A stretch of DNA of 64,000 bases. Origin: Halomonas sp. Lineage in GTDB: Bacteria > Pseudomonadota > Gammaproteobacteria > Pseudomonadales > Halomonadaceae. Shown piece by piece: positions 1-8,554 of this stretch. The stretch spans positions 1 to 64,000 of the forward strand of contig NZ_JAJUFQ010000016.1 of NCBI RefSeq assembly GCF_029263665.1, given 5' to 3'. The position numbers were made by a program, and so were the translations under genes. The notes under the pieces were generated by a model. It was not told the DNA's origin. It did no database searches and saw only the letters and a list, made by a program, of their open reading frames with translations. Numbering within the stretch: position 1 is the first letter of the stretch; each line of letters begins with the position of its first letter.

Positions 1-1
1 C

Positions 2-502
2 GACTATGATGCCGAGCTACTGGGAGCCGTGGAAGCGGTCAACAACCGCCAGAAGCAGACGCTGTTCACCAAGTTGTCGAATGCTTTCGATGGCAATCTG
101 AAAGGGCGCACCATCGCCGTCTGGGGATTGTCATTCAAGCCCAATACCGATGATATGCGTGATGCCCCAAGCCGCACTCTGATGGAAGCCTTGTGGCAAG
201 CGGGCGCGAAGGTTCAGGCCTATGACCCGGAAGCGATGCGCGAGTGCCGTCGTATCTATGGCGAGCGTGATGATCTTGTACTGGCCGGAGATCGCGTCCA
301 GGCCGTCAAAGGCGCGGATGCCCTGGTGATCTGTACCGAGTGGAAGGAGTTCCGTTCCGTCGATTTCCATTGGCTCAAGGAGCAATTGGCCATGCCGGTG
401 ATCGTGGATGGACGCAACCTCTATGATACCGAGGCAGTTCGCGAAGCAGGGCTCATGTATTATGCCGTCGGCCGGGGAGATTCGTTAAGTATAGATGCCT
501 GA
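2..502 (+). CDS. ugd: UDP-glucose 6-dehydrogenase, C-terminal part (5' end outside window)
   Basis: Only the last 166 residues are present; the reading frame is open to the left edge. The segment LKGRTIAVWGLSFKPNTDD followed by RDAPS is the hallmark start of the UDP-binding C-terminal domain of the UDP-glucose/GDP-mannose dehydrogenase family, and YDPEAM and VICTEWKEF follow as in Ugd proteins. The enzyme oxidises UDP-glucose to UDP-glucuronate with NAD+ in the cytoplasm, supplying a precursor for exopolysaccharide or LPS. The downstream polysaccharide-type genes agree with that role. The catalytic cysteine lies in the missing part and cannot be checked. A GDP-mannose dehydrogenase is the main alternative but fits the C-terminal sequence less well. 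Confidence 0.9.
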   Translation, partial: DYDAELLGAVEAVNNRQKQTLFTKLSNAFDGNLKGRTIAVWGLSFKPNTDDMRDAPSRTLMEALWQAGAKVQAYDPEAMRECRRIYGERDDLVLAGDRVQAVKGADALVICTEWKEFRSVDFHWLKEQLAMPVIVDGRNLYDTEAVREAGLMYYAVGRGDSLSIDA

Positions 503-721
503 GCATTAAATTAAGGCAGATATACGGGGCAAGATTATTAATTGATTCCTCCTTACCCTTTGGATGATGGTAAAGTTTATTATCTTGGCATGGACTCCAA
601 TGCAGGGTAAGGGGGAATATCACCATATGGCGTCTTAATTAATATCGGTTTTTTGGCAAGTCTCTAATTGATTGTTGATGAACCTATTATCGATATTAGA
701 AATATACTGAATGTTGAGAGA

Positions 722-1275
722 TTACCTATCTCTGGTTATCGTGGCATTTTCCTTTTTAGTATAGAAAATGCAGTTTGATGGAATATCTTTATTGACAAAG
801 CTCATTGCTCCTATAGTTACATTATCGCCAATAAATAAATTGTTTCCGATTATACAAGAGTTGGCTCCTATGTCGACATTGTCTCCAATAGTAATACAAT
901 TTTTTTTCTTTATTGATGTGATGTCCTTTATTCCAATGGTGGTATTTTGTCGAATCAATAAATTCTTGCCTATTCTACAGTATTTTGCTATTACAATTCC
1001 ATTGTAATGTATGATGCGAAGTCCCGGCTGTATCTGGGCTGTTAGTGGGATTTCTGTATTGTATTTTTTGATTAAATTTCTGTTTATTTTTTCAGCTATT
1101 TTCTTTACTTGACTATTTTTTTTGTATAAAGGTAGGATGCTATTCTCCACCAGAATAAAAAGCGACGTCTGGGATGCTTCCAAGCACGGGTAATGGTTCT
1201 TCCCCATGAAAATTTTTTATTTTTACTATTTATGACTTCAGAGAGAAGGCATTCTTTTAAAAACTCGAGACTCAT
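722..1275 (-). pseudogene. Serine acetyltransferase-like (left-handed beta-helix) gene split by a -1 frame change at an A8 run
   Basis: Two overlapping frames together make one typical EPS-cluster serine acetyltransferase. Frame one starts at ATG 1275, contains HPRRRFLFWWRIASYLY (the usual N-terminal segment of these enzymes) and stops at 1105-1107. Frame two (from 1207 down to 722) carries the hexapeptide-repeat body (IGKNLLIRQNTTIG, IGDNVDIGANSCIIG, IGDNVTIGAMSFVNKDIP). They meet at eight A residues (T run at 1116-1123); one extra A would give a single 184-residue protein, the normal family length. The gene is very AT-rich compared with its surroundings, which suggests recent acquisition. 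It lies 44 bases after the GT42-like gene and is probably co-transcribed with it. It may be a pseudogene, a phase-variable gene, a slippage-expressed gene or a sequencing error. Confidence 0.7.
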
Positions 1276-1319
1276 GTTTCTACCTTGTTGAGTTGAGCTA
1301 TCAGTTATGCTGATAGGTT

Positions 1320-2105
1320 TTAATGATCATTTGTATCTTCAACACTATCGGCGAAAGGAACTAACTCGTATGGGACTCTGGTATCATTGGATAGATTGAA
1401 TACCTTCATTTTTGAAAAGGTTTTCATCCAGTTCAGGCCATCGAGAATGTTGTCCAGGTCTTCGTCCAGAGAAGTCTTCTCTAGTCGGGAGCCTTTCTGT
1501 TCATAGAAACGACCTTTCGAACCAGTCATGTCCAGGCCAGAAAAGCAGACAGTCTTGTAGCCTAGGGTTTCGGTCAGTTGGATACCTGCATAAGCGACCG
1601 TTCTAGTATGGAAATACCCCAGTCGTATATCTCGACTGTAGCCTTGGATGGTTCCTTTCTTACTGAGTGGAGCGGTGTAGCTGATCATGTCGCAATTTCG
1701 ATACTTGAGCTTGAGTTTCAGGTAGTTCTTTAACCCGCCTTTCTTGCTCTTGCATGCTCGATGAATGATGATTGGCTGCAAAGCTGAAAGTCGTTCTGAA
1801 TAGCGGTGTTTGGCGACATCATACAACTCCTTCGATACAACGACATGTCTAGCAGCCTTGGCTTGATGAAAGAACGACTCTGTATTTCGAATGAAGTAAT
1901 TATGATCAGTTACTAAGTAAATGAATGGAGTGATATCATTAATTATCAGATAGTCCGCTGAACCATTTACACAGATAGTGTCATACTGTCTCAGTGTTGA
2001 CAGCGGAGTGTTCAGAGAGGTAGGCCCAGAGAGAAAAATGATGGCCACATCTCCGTTCCTTGATGCAATCAGTCGATCGATCTGGTGTTGATTACCGGTA
2101 TCCAT
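1320..2105 (-). CDS. GT42-like / DUF115-like surface-glycan protein, function uncertain
   Basis: A 261-residue protein with no signal peptide. The N-terminus has an AIIFLSGPTSLN segment followed by a short hydrophobic strand, and later VAYAGIQLTETLGYKTVCFSGLDMTG plus FYEQ. This layout (GxGPSL-like nucleotide loop early; 'GYKxVxxxGxD' strand late) resembles GT42 sialyltransferases and DUF115-type proteins, a resemblance recalled from family sequences, not searched. It is also rich in basic residues (CKSKKGGLKNYLKLKLKYR). Position beside ugd and an acetyltransferase points to LPS or capsule assembly. No strong Shine-Dalgarno precedes ATG 2105. Substrate and exact activity are unknown. Confidence 0.5.
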   Translation of the reverse strand: MDTGNQHQIDRLIASRNGDVAIIFLSGPTSLNTPLSTLRQYDTICVNGSADYLIINDITPFIYLVTDHNYFIRNTESFFHQAKAARHVVVSKELYDVAKHRYSERLSALQPIIIHRACKSKKGGLKNYLKLKLKYRNCDMISYTAPLSKKGTIQGYSRDIRLGYFHTRTVAYAGIQLTETLGYKTVCFSGLDMTGSKGRFYEQKGSRLEKTSLDEDLDNILDGLNWMKTFSKMKVFNLSNDTRVPYELVPFADSVEDTNDH

Positions 2106-2228
2106 TTTTTACGTTTGGTTGGAGAATAGCGACGTAATAGAGAGTCTTGTCGCGAAGAAGGAACAGTACGCTCTAAGACATGTCTGCATGAGCATTTTCA
2201 CCCCATTGTCTCAGCGCTGAAAAGAGAA

Positions 2229-3383
2229 TTATTGACCTGGGTCAATAGCCTGCTCGATTCGAGTTAGCCTGCCTGGCACCAATGCATCTTCAAGTGCTGT
2301 GATGCGTAGTACATGCCCGAGAGCAGGGTGGGCGGCACGCGCTACCAGTTTGCCTTCTTGCAGCAAATCGGCCTGTACCTGGGAGGCAAGGTCCGCATTT
2401 GCCAGGCGGATGCCAATAAAGTTAGTGGCACTGTCCAGGACGTTTCCACCGAGTCTGCGAAAGTGTGCTGCCAGCTTTTCACGGCGGTCCATGACATCTT
2501 GGATATGGCGGCGAGATTCTTCAGGATGGTCGAGTACCACTTCGGCGGCAGCCAGGCTGAGAGCAGATACCGCATAGTGAATGCGGACTTTCTGCAGCAT
2601 GGCGATGACATCAGGCTGAGCGATGGCAAAACCGACACGCAAGCCGGCCAGGCCATGTGCCTTGGATAATGTTCGGCAGCGAATCACTCCGGGAAGTGCA
2701 CGGCGAAAGTCGGGGTGATCTGCATCATCGCGGAAGTCATGGTAGGCCTCATCCAGCAACAACCAGCAGTCCTTTGGAAGCTCTCGGCGCAAGCATTCAA
2801 TACTGTCCGGGGCATGCAGGTGGCCTGTGGGATTATCTGGATTGGCCAGATAGACGAGACGTGCCCGATGCTGATGAGCGGCCCGGGCCAGAGCATCGAG
2901 GTCGGGGGCCAGCTGTGAGGTGCTTTCCTGGTAATCCACTTCGACCAGCCGACAGCCTTGGCCCTTGGCGAAATAGCCAAAGGTAGGGTAAGTGCCTGCG
3001 GAACTGATCACTGTAGTACCGGCAGGCGCTGTTGCACGCAGAGTGAGGGCCAGGAGGCTATCGCAACCAGCATCGACCAGCAGGTTGTCCAGTTCAAAGC
3101 CATAGTGATGGACGAGTCGCTGGCGCAGGCCAAAGGCTTCAGCATCGCCATAACAGTAAGCATGTTCGACCATGACATCGCCGAAGTGCTGGCGAAGTGC
3201 CTGGTGGGGCATGTCCAGGCCCTCGTTGGATCCCAGACGATGGGGGATGGCATGACCAAGGCGTCGTTGCAGAGCCCAGATACCTGGGAAAGGGTTGTCG
3301 GGGCCTGGGTGATAAAGATGGTCTGCGAAGCGTGGCTTGGTTTCTCTTTGCATGGTCCTTGTCTGCCTGGCATCTCTTGACAT
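2229..3383 (-). CDS. HisC-like PLP-dependent class I/II aminotransferase
   Basis: A 384-residue fold-type I aminotransferase. Visible landmarks are LGSNEG, NPDNPTG (about residues 190-196), LDEAYHDF (about 210) and the PLP-lysine motif RTLSKAHGLAGLRVG with Lys near residue 241. These match histidinol-phosphate aminotransferase relatives, which move amino groups between imidazole, aromatic or related substrates and 2-oxoglutarate. ATG 3383 is chosen because GGAG lies five bases upstream; an in-frame start eight codons earlier lacks this. It is not in a his operon, so a role other than histidine synthesis (aromatic or phosphonate-like substrate) is quite possible. It sits downstream of the LysR gene on the same strand. 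Confidence 0.8.
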   Translation of the reverse strand: MSRDARQTRTMQRETKPRFADHLYHPGPDNPFPGIWALQRRLGHAIPHRLGSNEGLDMPHQALRQHFGDVMVEHAYCYGDAEAFGLRQRLVHHYGFELDNLLVDAGCDSLLALTLRATAPAGTTVISSAGTYPTFGYFAKGQGCRLVEVDYQESTSQLAPDLDALARAAHQHRARLVYLANPDNPTGHLHAPDSIECLRRELPKDCWLLLDEAYHDFRDDADHPDFRRALPGVIRCRTLSKAHGLAGLRVGFAIAQPDVIAMLQKVRIHYAVSALSLAAAEVVLDHPEESRRHIQDVMDRREKLAAHFRRLGGNVLDSATNFIGIRLANADLASQVQADLLQEGKLVARAAHPALGHVLRITALEDALVPGRLTRIEQAIDPGQ

Positions 3384-3508
3384 GATGTCTCCTGTGGTTG
3401 CCGCCAAGATAACATTTTGCAGGCAGGCGTCGCTTGTTTGGAGCCGTTCCGGGCGGCGTGCTCAGGCCTTTAGATAGACCAGTGAACAGGTCATCAACCA
3501 GCGCCAGG

Positions 3509-4420
3509 CTAGGCCTGCCGTTGGCGCAAGAAGTCGACATGCTCCTGCACAAGGTGAACCATGTTGGCCAGTATTGGTGAATCGTTGTCCTTGCTCCAGG
3601 CAAAGCGCAGAGGCATATCGCAGGCATCCAATTCCGGAAGGCGCAGGAAGCATACTCCGGGGGCTGGGTTGGCACTGGCCGAGTCAGGTACGATGGCAAG
3701 CCCCAGACCGGCGGATACCATGCTGAGAATAGCGGAGTTATCAGCACCATACTGCACCACCTTGGGCTGAAATCCCAGGTGATGGAAGTGTTCTGTCATG
3801 CGGTCGTAATAGGAAGGTGAGGCCCAACGGAAGCCCCATACGAAGTCGGCATCACTGAGCTGAGAAAGGCTGTCGGGAGGGTTTGAAACCCACTCGGAAT
3901 CCTCAGGCATCGCCAGTATCAAGGTGTCTCGATGTACTTCCATGCTACTGATGCCTGCTTCGTCATCATGGTGCAAGTACATCAGCCCTGCATCCAGGCC
4001 GTCATCACGCAGACGTTCCAGCTGGGGGCCGGAAAGGAGGGGAAATATCTCCAGCGCAATACCTGGATAGTCTCGGCGGAAGTGTCGCAGCAGAGTTGTT
4101 GCCCAGGATTGCCAAAGATACGTCGGCGTAATACCGATGCTTAACCGGCCAACAGTACCGCTCCCCAAAGACGCCAGGCGTCCGCGTAGTTCATCGCGCT
4201 TGGTGAGCAACTCCTTGGCTTCTTCGACCAGAGCGCGGCCAGCCATGGTCAGTACCATGCCGCGGGCATGACGTTCAAACAGTCGGGTATTCAGGTCCTC
4301 CTCAAGCAGCTTGATCTGTCGGGTCAGCGCTGGTTGCGCCACATGTATCCTGCGGCTGGCCGCAGATACCGAACCCGCTTCCACGATAGCGAGGAAGTAA
4401 CGCAATTGACGGAATTCCAT
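3509..4420 (-). CDS. LysR-family transcriptional regulator
   Basis: A 303-residue LysR regulator. The N-terminal winged helix-turn-helix reads MEFRQLRYFLAIVEAGSVSA then ARRIHVAQPALTRQIKLLEEDL, a textbook LysR start, so ATG 4420 is preferred over an upstream ATG at 4450. Residues from about 90 form the periplasmic-binding-like effector domain (LSIGITPTYLWQSW). It is divergent from the DUF3311/symporter/M20 hydrolase operon beginning at 4537, the usual arrangement for a LysR protein controlling its neighbour, and the HisC-like gene lies behind it. The effector is unknown; a transported N-acyl amino acid or peptide-like compound is an inference from context. Confidence 0.93.
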   Translation of the reverse strand: MEFRQLRYFLAIVEAGSVSAASRRIHVAQPALTRQIKLLEEDLNTRLFERHARGMVLTMAGRALVEEAKELLTKRDELRGRLASLGSGTVGRLSIGITPTYLWQSWATTLLRHFRRDYPGIALEIFPLLSGPQLERLRDDGLDAGLMYLHHDDEAGISSMEVHRDTLILAMPEDSEWVSNPPDSLSQLSDADFVWGFRWASPSYYDRMTEHFHHLGFQPKVVQYGADNSAILSMVSAGLGLAIVPDSASANPAPGVCFLRLPELDACDMPLRFAWSKDNDSPILANMVHLVQEHVDFLRQRQA

Positions 4421-4431
4421 GGTGCCATACC

Positions 4432-4480
4432 AAAATGTTATCGATGTCATCGATTATAAATATTTTTGCTATGTGTGGAA
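4432..4480. promoter_or_regulatory. Candidate LysR control region between divergent genes
   Basis: The 116-base gap between the LysR start and the DUF3311 start holds two ATCGAT hexamers separated by GTC (4440-4454) and, next to them, AT-rich stretches with T-N11-A-like symmetry (around 4431-4440 and 4455-4470). Such dyads in a divergent LysR gap are usually the regulator's binding sites. The exact operator cannot be fixed from one sequence. Confidence 0.35.
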
Positions 4481-4536
4481 CGCCACCATAGTGATAGGAC
4501 CCTTCTTCCAACTCCAATAACGTAATGGGGTAGCCT

Positions 4537-4749
4537 ATGAGCAAGACGTATCACTTCGGTGTGGCGCTGCACTTCCTTGTCTGTGTGCTGGCCATGATCT
4601 GGCCGGGCGCATGGATCGCCAACCGCATCGAGCCCTATGTGCTCGGTCTGCCGTTTTTCTTCTTCTGGTATGTGCTGTGGATGCTGGTGCTGTTTGCCGG
4701 CATGTGGATCGCCTATGTGATTCGACATGGAGGCCAGCAGAATGACTGA
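4537..4749 (+). CDS. DUF3311 small membrane protein, symporter partner
   Basis: A 70-residue protein with two strongly hydrophobic segments (about residues 7-27 and 37-62), PYVLGLPFFFFWYVLW being the typical DUF3311 core. Members of this family nearly always sit directly upstream of a sodium:solute symporter of the SSS/SLC5 family and are thought to be a small accessory subunit. Here its stop overlaps the symporter start by eight bases (4742-4749), which implies translational coupling. It shares an operon with the symporter and M20 hydrolase. Confidence 0.85.
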   Translation: MSKTYHFGVALHFLVCVLAMIWPGAWIANRIEPYVLGLPFFFFWYVLWMLVLFAGMWIAYVIRHGGQQND

Positions 4750-6193
4750 TTCCATCCTGGTCACGGCAATCACCCTGGCATATCTGGCCGTTGTGCTATG
4801 GGTGGGTGTGCGAGCCAAGAGTAAAGGGCCTTCCAATCTGGAAAACTACGTCGCCAGTGGTCGCCACGTCGGTGTGCTGATTCTGTTCTTTATTCTCGGA
4901 GCTGAAATTTTCTCTGCCTTTTCCTTTCTTGGGGCTCCTGGTTGGGCATACAGCAAGGGGGCACCATCGTTTTATATTCTGGCCTACCTGGGACTGGTGC
5001 CGATTACCATCTGGGCCTTGGGACCCAAGGTGGCACGCATTGGTCGTGAGCGTGGTTATCTGACCCAGGGGGACTTGATTGCGGATCATTATCGCAGTCG
5101 ACCTCTGGGTATCCTGGCAGGTGTCATCGGTGTTCTGGCCATGGTGCCTTACCTGACCGTACAGATTGCCGGTGCAGGATTGTTGTTCCAGGCGGCGACA
5201 AATTCTCTGGTGCCATTCTGGCTGGGAGCATTGCTGGCTTTCGTCGTTGTGGCCATCTATGTATTCACCAGTGGTCTCAATGGCATTGGCTGGACCAACC
5301 TGGTACAGGGCGTGATGATGATCGTCGTGGCCTGGGGCCTGGGATTGGCAATTCCGACTCATGTCTACGGTGGCGTGCAACCGATGTTCGAGCAGATCGC
5401 CGCCAAGGCACCGGAATACCTGACCATGCCAGGTGCCAATGGCATGGGCTGGGGTGCCTTCAGTACGGCGATACTGGTCAGTGCCTTTGGTGGAGCCATG
5501 TGGCCCCATCTATTCATGAAGTTCTATTCGGCTGACAGTGGCAGGAGCCTGCGCAAGGTCAGCGTATTCTACCCGCTCTATGCCTATCTACTGGTGCCAC
5601 TGCTGTTTATTGGTTTTGCCGGCATCTTGACATTCGCCGATGATCCGCTGGCGAGTCCCGACCGTGTCTTGCTGGAAATGGTCATCAACGTATCTGACTT
5701 CCCGGCATGGTTGGTTGGCCTGATGCTCTCTGGTGCGCTGGCTGCGGCCATGTCGACGGGAGCCAACCTTGCACATACCACGGCTGTTGTACTGGCCCGT
5801 GATGTACTGGGCCAGACAGTGATGCGCAATGCCAGCGATGCCTCCTCCGTGAAAACGACCAAGCTCTGTGTGTTGCTCGTTTGCCTGATTGCCTATGTCT
5901 GTGCGCTGGCCAATCCCACCTCATTGGTGACGTTGCTGCTGGGAGCATACGGCATGATCGTGCAATTGATGCCGATGGTGCTGGGGGCGCTGTTCTTCCC
6001 GGCCATGACACGACGTTCGACCTACCTGGGTGCCATCGCCGGCAGCCTGGTGTTCCTGCTGTTCCAGTTCGTCCTGCCGACGCCCCCATTTGGCTGGCAT
6101 GCCGGTTTCTGGGGACTGCTGGTCAACGTGGCAGTACTGCTGCTGTGGCAAAGCATTCTCGATAGACACTCATCTCAGGCCAAGGCCGCTTGA
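4742..6193 (+). CDS. Sodium:solute symporter (SSS/SLC5 family)
   Basis: A 483-residue integral membrane protein with about 13 transmembrane segments. It shows the SSS features VASGRHVG near the N-terminus, FSAFSFLGAPGWAYSKGAPSFYI, and a long conserved core ending GAYGMIVQLMPMVLGALFFP. It should import an organic solute with Na+ across the inner membrane. ATG 4742 is chosen: it lies inside the end of the DUF3311 gene and yields the usual N-terminus, while the upstream in-frame ATG at 4727 adds only five residues. The M20 hydrolase follows 28 bases later, so the substrate may be an acylated amino acid, peptide or similar amide. Confidence 0.92.
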   Translation: MTDSILVTAITLAYLAVVLWVGVRAKSKGPSNLENYVASGRHVGVLILFFILGAEIFSAFSFLGAPGWAYSKGAPSFYILAYLGLVPITIWALGPKVARIGRERGYLTQGDLIADHYRSRPLGILAGVIGVLAMVPYLTVQIAGAGLLFQAATNSLVPFWLGALLAFVVVAIYVFTSGLNGIGWTNLVQGVMMIVVAWGLGLAIPTHVYGGVQPMFEQIAAKAPEYLTMPGANGMGWGAFSTAILVSAFGGAMWPHLFMKFYSADSGRSLRKVSVFYPLYAYLLVPLLFIGFAGILTFADDPLASPDRVLLEMVINVSDFPAWLVGLMLSGALAAAMSTGANLAHTTAVVLARDVLGQTVMRNASDASSVKTTKLCVLLVCLIAYVCALANPTSLVTLLLGAYGMIVQLMPMVLGALFFPAMTRRSTYLGAIAGSLVFLLFQFVLPTPPFGWHAGFWGLLVNVAVLLLWQSILDRHSSQAKAA

Positions 6194-6221
6194 TTGGGAC
6201 CACGATAAAGGAGAAATCTTC

Positions 6222-7526
6222 ATGTCTCAGACCATTGCCGAAGACTCGCTGAAGGTGCTGCTCGACAAGGCAAGTGAAGCGCAGCTTGAGAGGGTGGCTG
6301 CTTTGTATCAGGACCTCCATGCTCATCCAGAGCTGCCGTTTCATGAGCACCGGACTAGTGCTCAGGTGGCGGATGCCATGGAAGCACTGGGGTTGGAGGT
6401 TGCTCGTGGCGTGGGAGGAACTGGCGTCGTCGCGGTTATAAAGAATGGTAACGGCCCTTGCGTGATGATGCGTAGTGACCTGGATGCCTTGCCGATCAAG
6501 GAGGAAACAGGTCTCGAATATGCCAGTACCAGAAAGGAAGAAACGGAGGATGGTCGCCAGGTTCCTGTCATGCATGCCTGCGGCCATGACCTGCACTCGA
6601 GCTGTCTGGTCGGGGCGGCAGGGGTCATGATGTCACTGCGTGAGCATTGGCAGGGTACGGCGATATTCATTGCCCAACCGGCAGAAGAGATTTTTGGTGG
6701 TGCTCAGGCAATGTTGGCGGATGGCTTGTATGAGCGCTTCGGGCGACCAGATGTTGTGCTGGGACAGCACAACATGCCGGCATTAGCCGGAACGGTAGGG
6801 CATATAGAAGGCAGTGCCATGGCAGCGGCCTCGACCCTGGCGGTAACCGTGCATGGTGCGGGCGGGCATGGCTCCATGCCCGCCCAGACAGTCGATCCTG
6901 TCGTTATCGCTGCCCATATCGTTACCCGTCTGCAGACCATCGTATCGCGTGAAATGCCCCCGACAGAAACCGTTGTGGTGACGGTTGGCAAGCTGCAGGC
7001 CGGTACCCAGGGCAACATTATCCCGCACTCGGCAGAGATGGAGATCAACATCCGCACCTTTGATGATGATATTCATGCCAAGGTGATCGAGGCGATCAAG
7101 CGTATCGTGAATGCCGAATGCGAAGCTGGGCGCTCTCCCAAGCCACCGGAGTTCAAGGTGCTGTCAGAAACCATCTCCCTGTACAACGACCCTGTCAGCA
7201 CGGCCCGTGTCCGAGCCAGGCATGCAGAGTTGTTGGGAGAGGAGGCGCTGTATGACATGTTTCGCCTGGGGGGGAGTGAAGACTTCCCCTACTATGGCGA
7301 TGCGACGGCGGGAGGCTTTGGTGGCGAAGATATTCCCTGCGTCTATTGGTTCGTCGGCGCGACGCCGGCTGAGCGCTGGGCACAGACACCTGGCACCAGC
7401 GTGAGTGAAAAGATGAGTCAACTGGAGATGCCGCATTCTCCTTACTATTTTCCGGGCAATCCGGTGACCATGCGTACCGGAGTCAAGGCGCTGGCAGCGG
7501 GGGCACTGGCCTGGCTATCTCGTTAA
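6222..7526 (+). CDS. M20-family amidohydrolase (hippurate/indole-acetyl-amino-acid hydrolase type)
   Basis: A 434-residue metallopeptidase-fold amidohydrolase. Metal-binding and catalytic motifs are visible: MMRSDLDALPIKEETG, MHACGHDLHSS, and PAEEIFGGA, followed by the dimerisation domain and a C-terminal GGSEDFPYYG. These are the standard M20D signatures. Such enzymes remove acyl groups from N-acyl amino acids or cleave related amides in the cytoplasm. ATG 6222 follows AAAGGAG at 6207-6213. It is the last gene of the LysR-linked operon and is followed by a hairpin terminator at 7582-7613. Exact substrate is not readable from the sequence. Confidence 0.9.
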   Translation: MSQTIAEDSLKVLLDKASEAQLERVAALYQDLHAHPELPFHEHRTSAQVADAMEALGLEVARGVGGTGVVAVIKNGNGPCVMMRSDLDALPIKEETGLEYASTRKEETEDGRQVPVMHACGHDLHSSCLVGAAGVMMSLREHWQGTAIFIAQPAEEIFGGAQAMLADGLYERFGRPDVVLGQHNMPALAGTVGHIEGSAMAAASTLAVTVHGAGGHGSMPAQTVDPVVIAAHIVTRLQTIVSREMPPTETVVVTVGKLQAGTQGNIIPHSAEMEINIRTFDDDIHAKVIEAIKRIVNAECEAGRSPKPPEFKVLSETISLYNDPVSTARVRARHAELLGEEALYDMFRLGGSEDFPYYGDATAGGFGGEDIPCVYWFVGATPAERWAQTPGTSVSEKMSQLEMPHSPYYFPGNPVTMRTGVKALAAGALAWLSR

Positions 7527-7581
7527 TCGACTGTCCTGGTCGGTAGACACGGCCTGCATCAGTGCAGCCGATCATGAAAAT

Positions 7582-7613
7582 AAAGGGCTCCGATTCATTC
7601 GTGGCCCTTTTTT
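7582..7613 (+). terminator. Rho-independent terminator after the M20 hydrolase operon
   Basis: Arms AAAGGGC (7582-7588) and GCCCTTT (7604-7610) are perfectly complementary around a 15-base loop and run into a T tract (7608-7613). It lies 55 bases past the hydrolase stop. Confidence 0.7.
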
Positions 7614-7713
7614 GCCTGGGTGGACATCCCTGGCAGTGGTGTATCTGATGCCCTGGCGTGATGCAACTAGGGGCATGGCCAGGAGTAATAAGAAGGGTGA
7701 TGAGCAGGAGGCT

Positions 7714-8346
7714 TTAATCTCGGCGTCGTAATCCGGCAAGGAAGATGGCAGTACAATTGCGCGCACGTTGATCACGGAGTTCGTCGGTCAACTCGGGAAA
7801 GCGGCCAGCAAGGCCGTCGATCAACCACTCGCCTGCGACCATGCCAGTGAACATGCCAGCGGCTTCCTTGGGGTTATCCACCTGCAGGACCCCGGTTGCG
7901 TGTTGAGTCCTGAGGTACTCGGCCAGTTCCCGGCGCGTTCGATCCGGACCGCGTTCCAGAAACATTTGACCCAGTTCTGGGGTGCGTTCGGCTTCGGCAT
8001 TGATGCCGCGAATCAAGCGTATCTGGGGAACACTGATGACCAGGTCAATCAACCCTTGGGCAAGCTCGAACAGGACCTCTTCAGGTGGCTTCTGATGAGA
8101 TTCCTCCAGGCGAGTCCAGACAGTGGATGCATGAGCTTCCAGAGCGGCAATGAATAAGCCTTCCTTGTTGCCGAATTGCTTGTAGAGCGTGCTCAGGGAC
8201 CCTCCGGCCCGGGCAACGATGTCGCTGACACTGGCCCCTGCGTAGCCTTTCTCCAGAAAAACATCGCGAGCAGCGCAGAGCAGCCGTTGGCGGCGCGCTT
8301 GGCCTCTTGGGGTCAAGGAATTGGCTGTTGCATGGGGGTCGTTCAT
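7714..8346 (-). CDS. TetR-family transcriptional repressor of the adjacent efflux genes
   Basis: About 210 residues. The TetR helix-turn-helix is clear: AARDVFLEKGYAGASVSDIV then GGSLSTLYKQFGNKEGLF (about residues 20-65), followed by an all-helical ligand domain with a TetR_C-like end. It is divergent from the EmrA/EmrB-type pair starting at 8555, the classical repressor-pump arrangement. The start is uncertain: ATG 8346 gives a family-typical length, whereas 8388 or 8457 would add 14 or 37 residues with no obvious ribosome site. The inducer is unknown. Confidence 0.88.
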   Translation of the reverse strand: MNDPHATANSLTPRGQARRQRLLCAARDVFLEKGYAGASVSDIVARAGGSLSTLYKQFGNKEGLFIAALEAHASTVWTRLEESHQKPPEEVLFELAQGLIDLVISVPQIRLIRGINAEAERTPELGQMFLERGPDRTRRELAEYLRTQHATGVLQVDNPKEAAGMFTGMVAGEWLIDGLAGRFPELTDELRDQRARNCTAIFLAGLRRRD

Positions 8347-8433
8347 GAGTCTGGCTCGTGATGATATCTCTGTCACCGACACTTGCATGGCTTCATGGTA
8401 CCAGTGTGACCGATGTGACGAGTAGGAATGGAT

Positions 8434-8467
8434 GTGTAATTCACGGTAGTGTAGCATACATTACACT
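8434..8467. promoter_or_regulatory. Candidate TetR operator in the repressor/pump gap
   Basis: Arms GTGTAAT (8434-8440) and ATTACAC (8460-8466) are a perfect 7-bp inverted repeat; a second pair AGTGTA/TACACT (8448-8453 and 8462-8467) overlaps it. The position, about 90 bases before the pump gene and 90 before the repressor, suits autorepression and pump repression. Confidence 0.5.
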
Positions 8468-8554
8468 TTCTTGGATGAATACTCTCCAAGGTGCTCCGTG
8501 AAGAATATATGAGTAGCCCGTGGAGACTCTCCCGATACTCCTCATGAGGATGAA

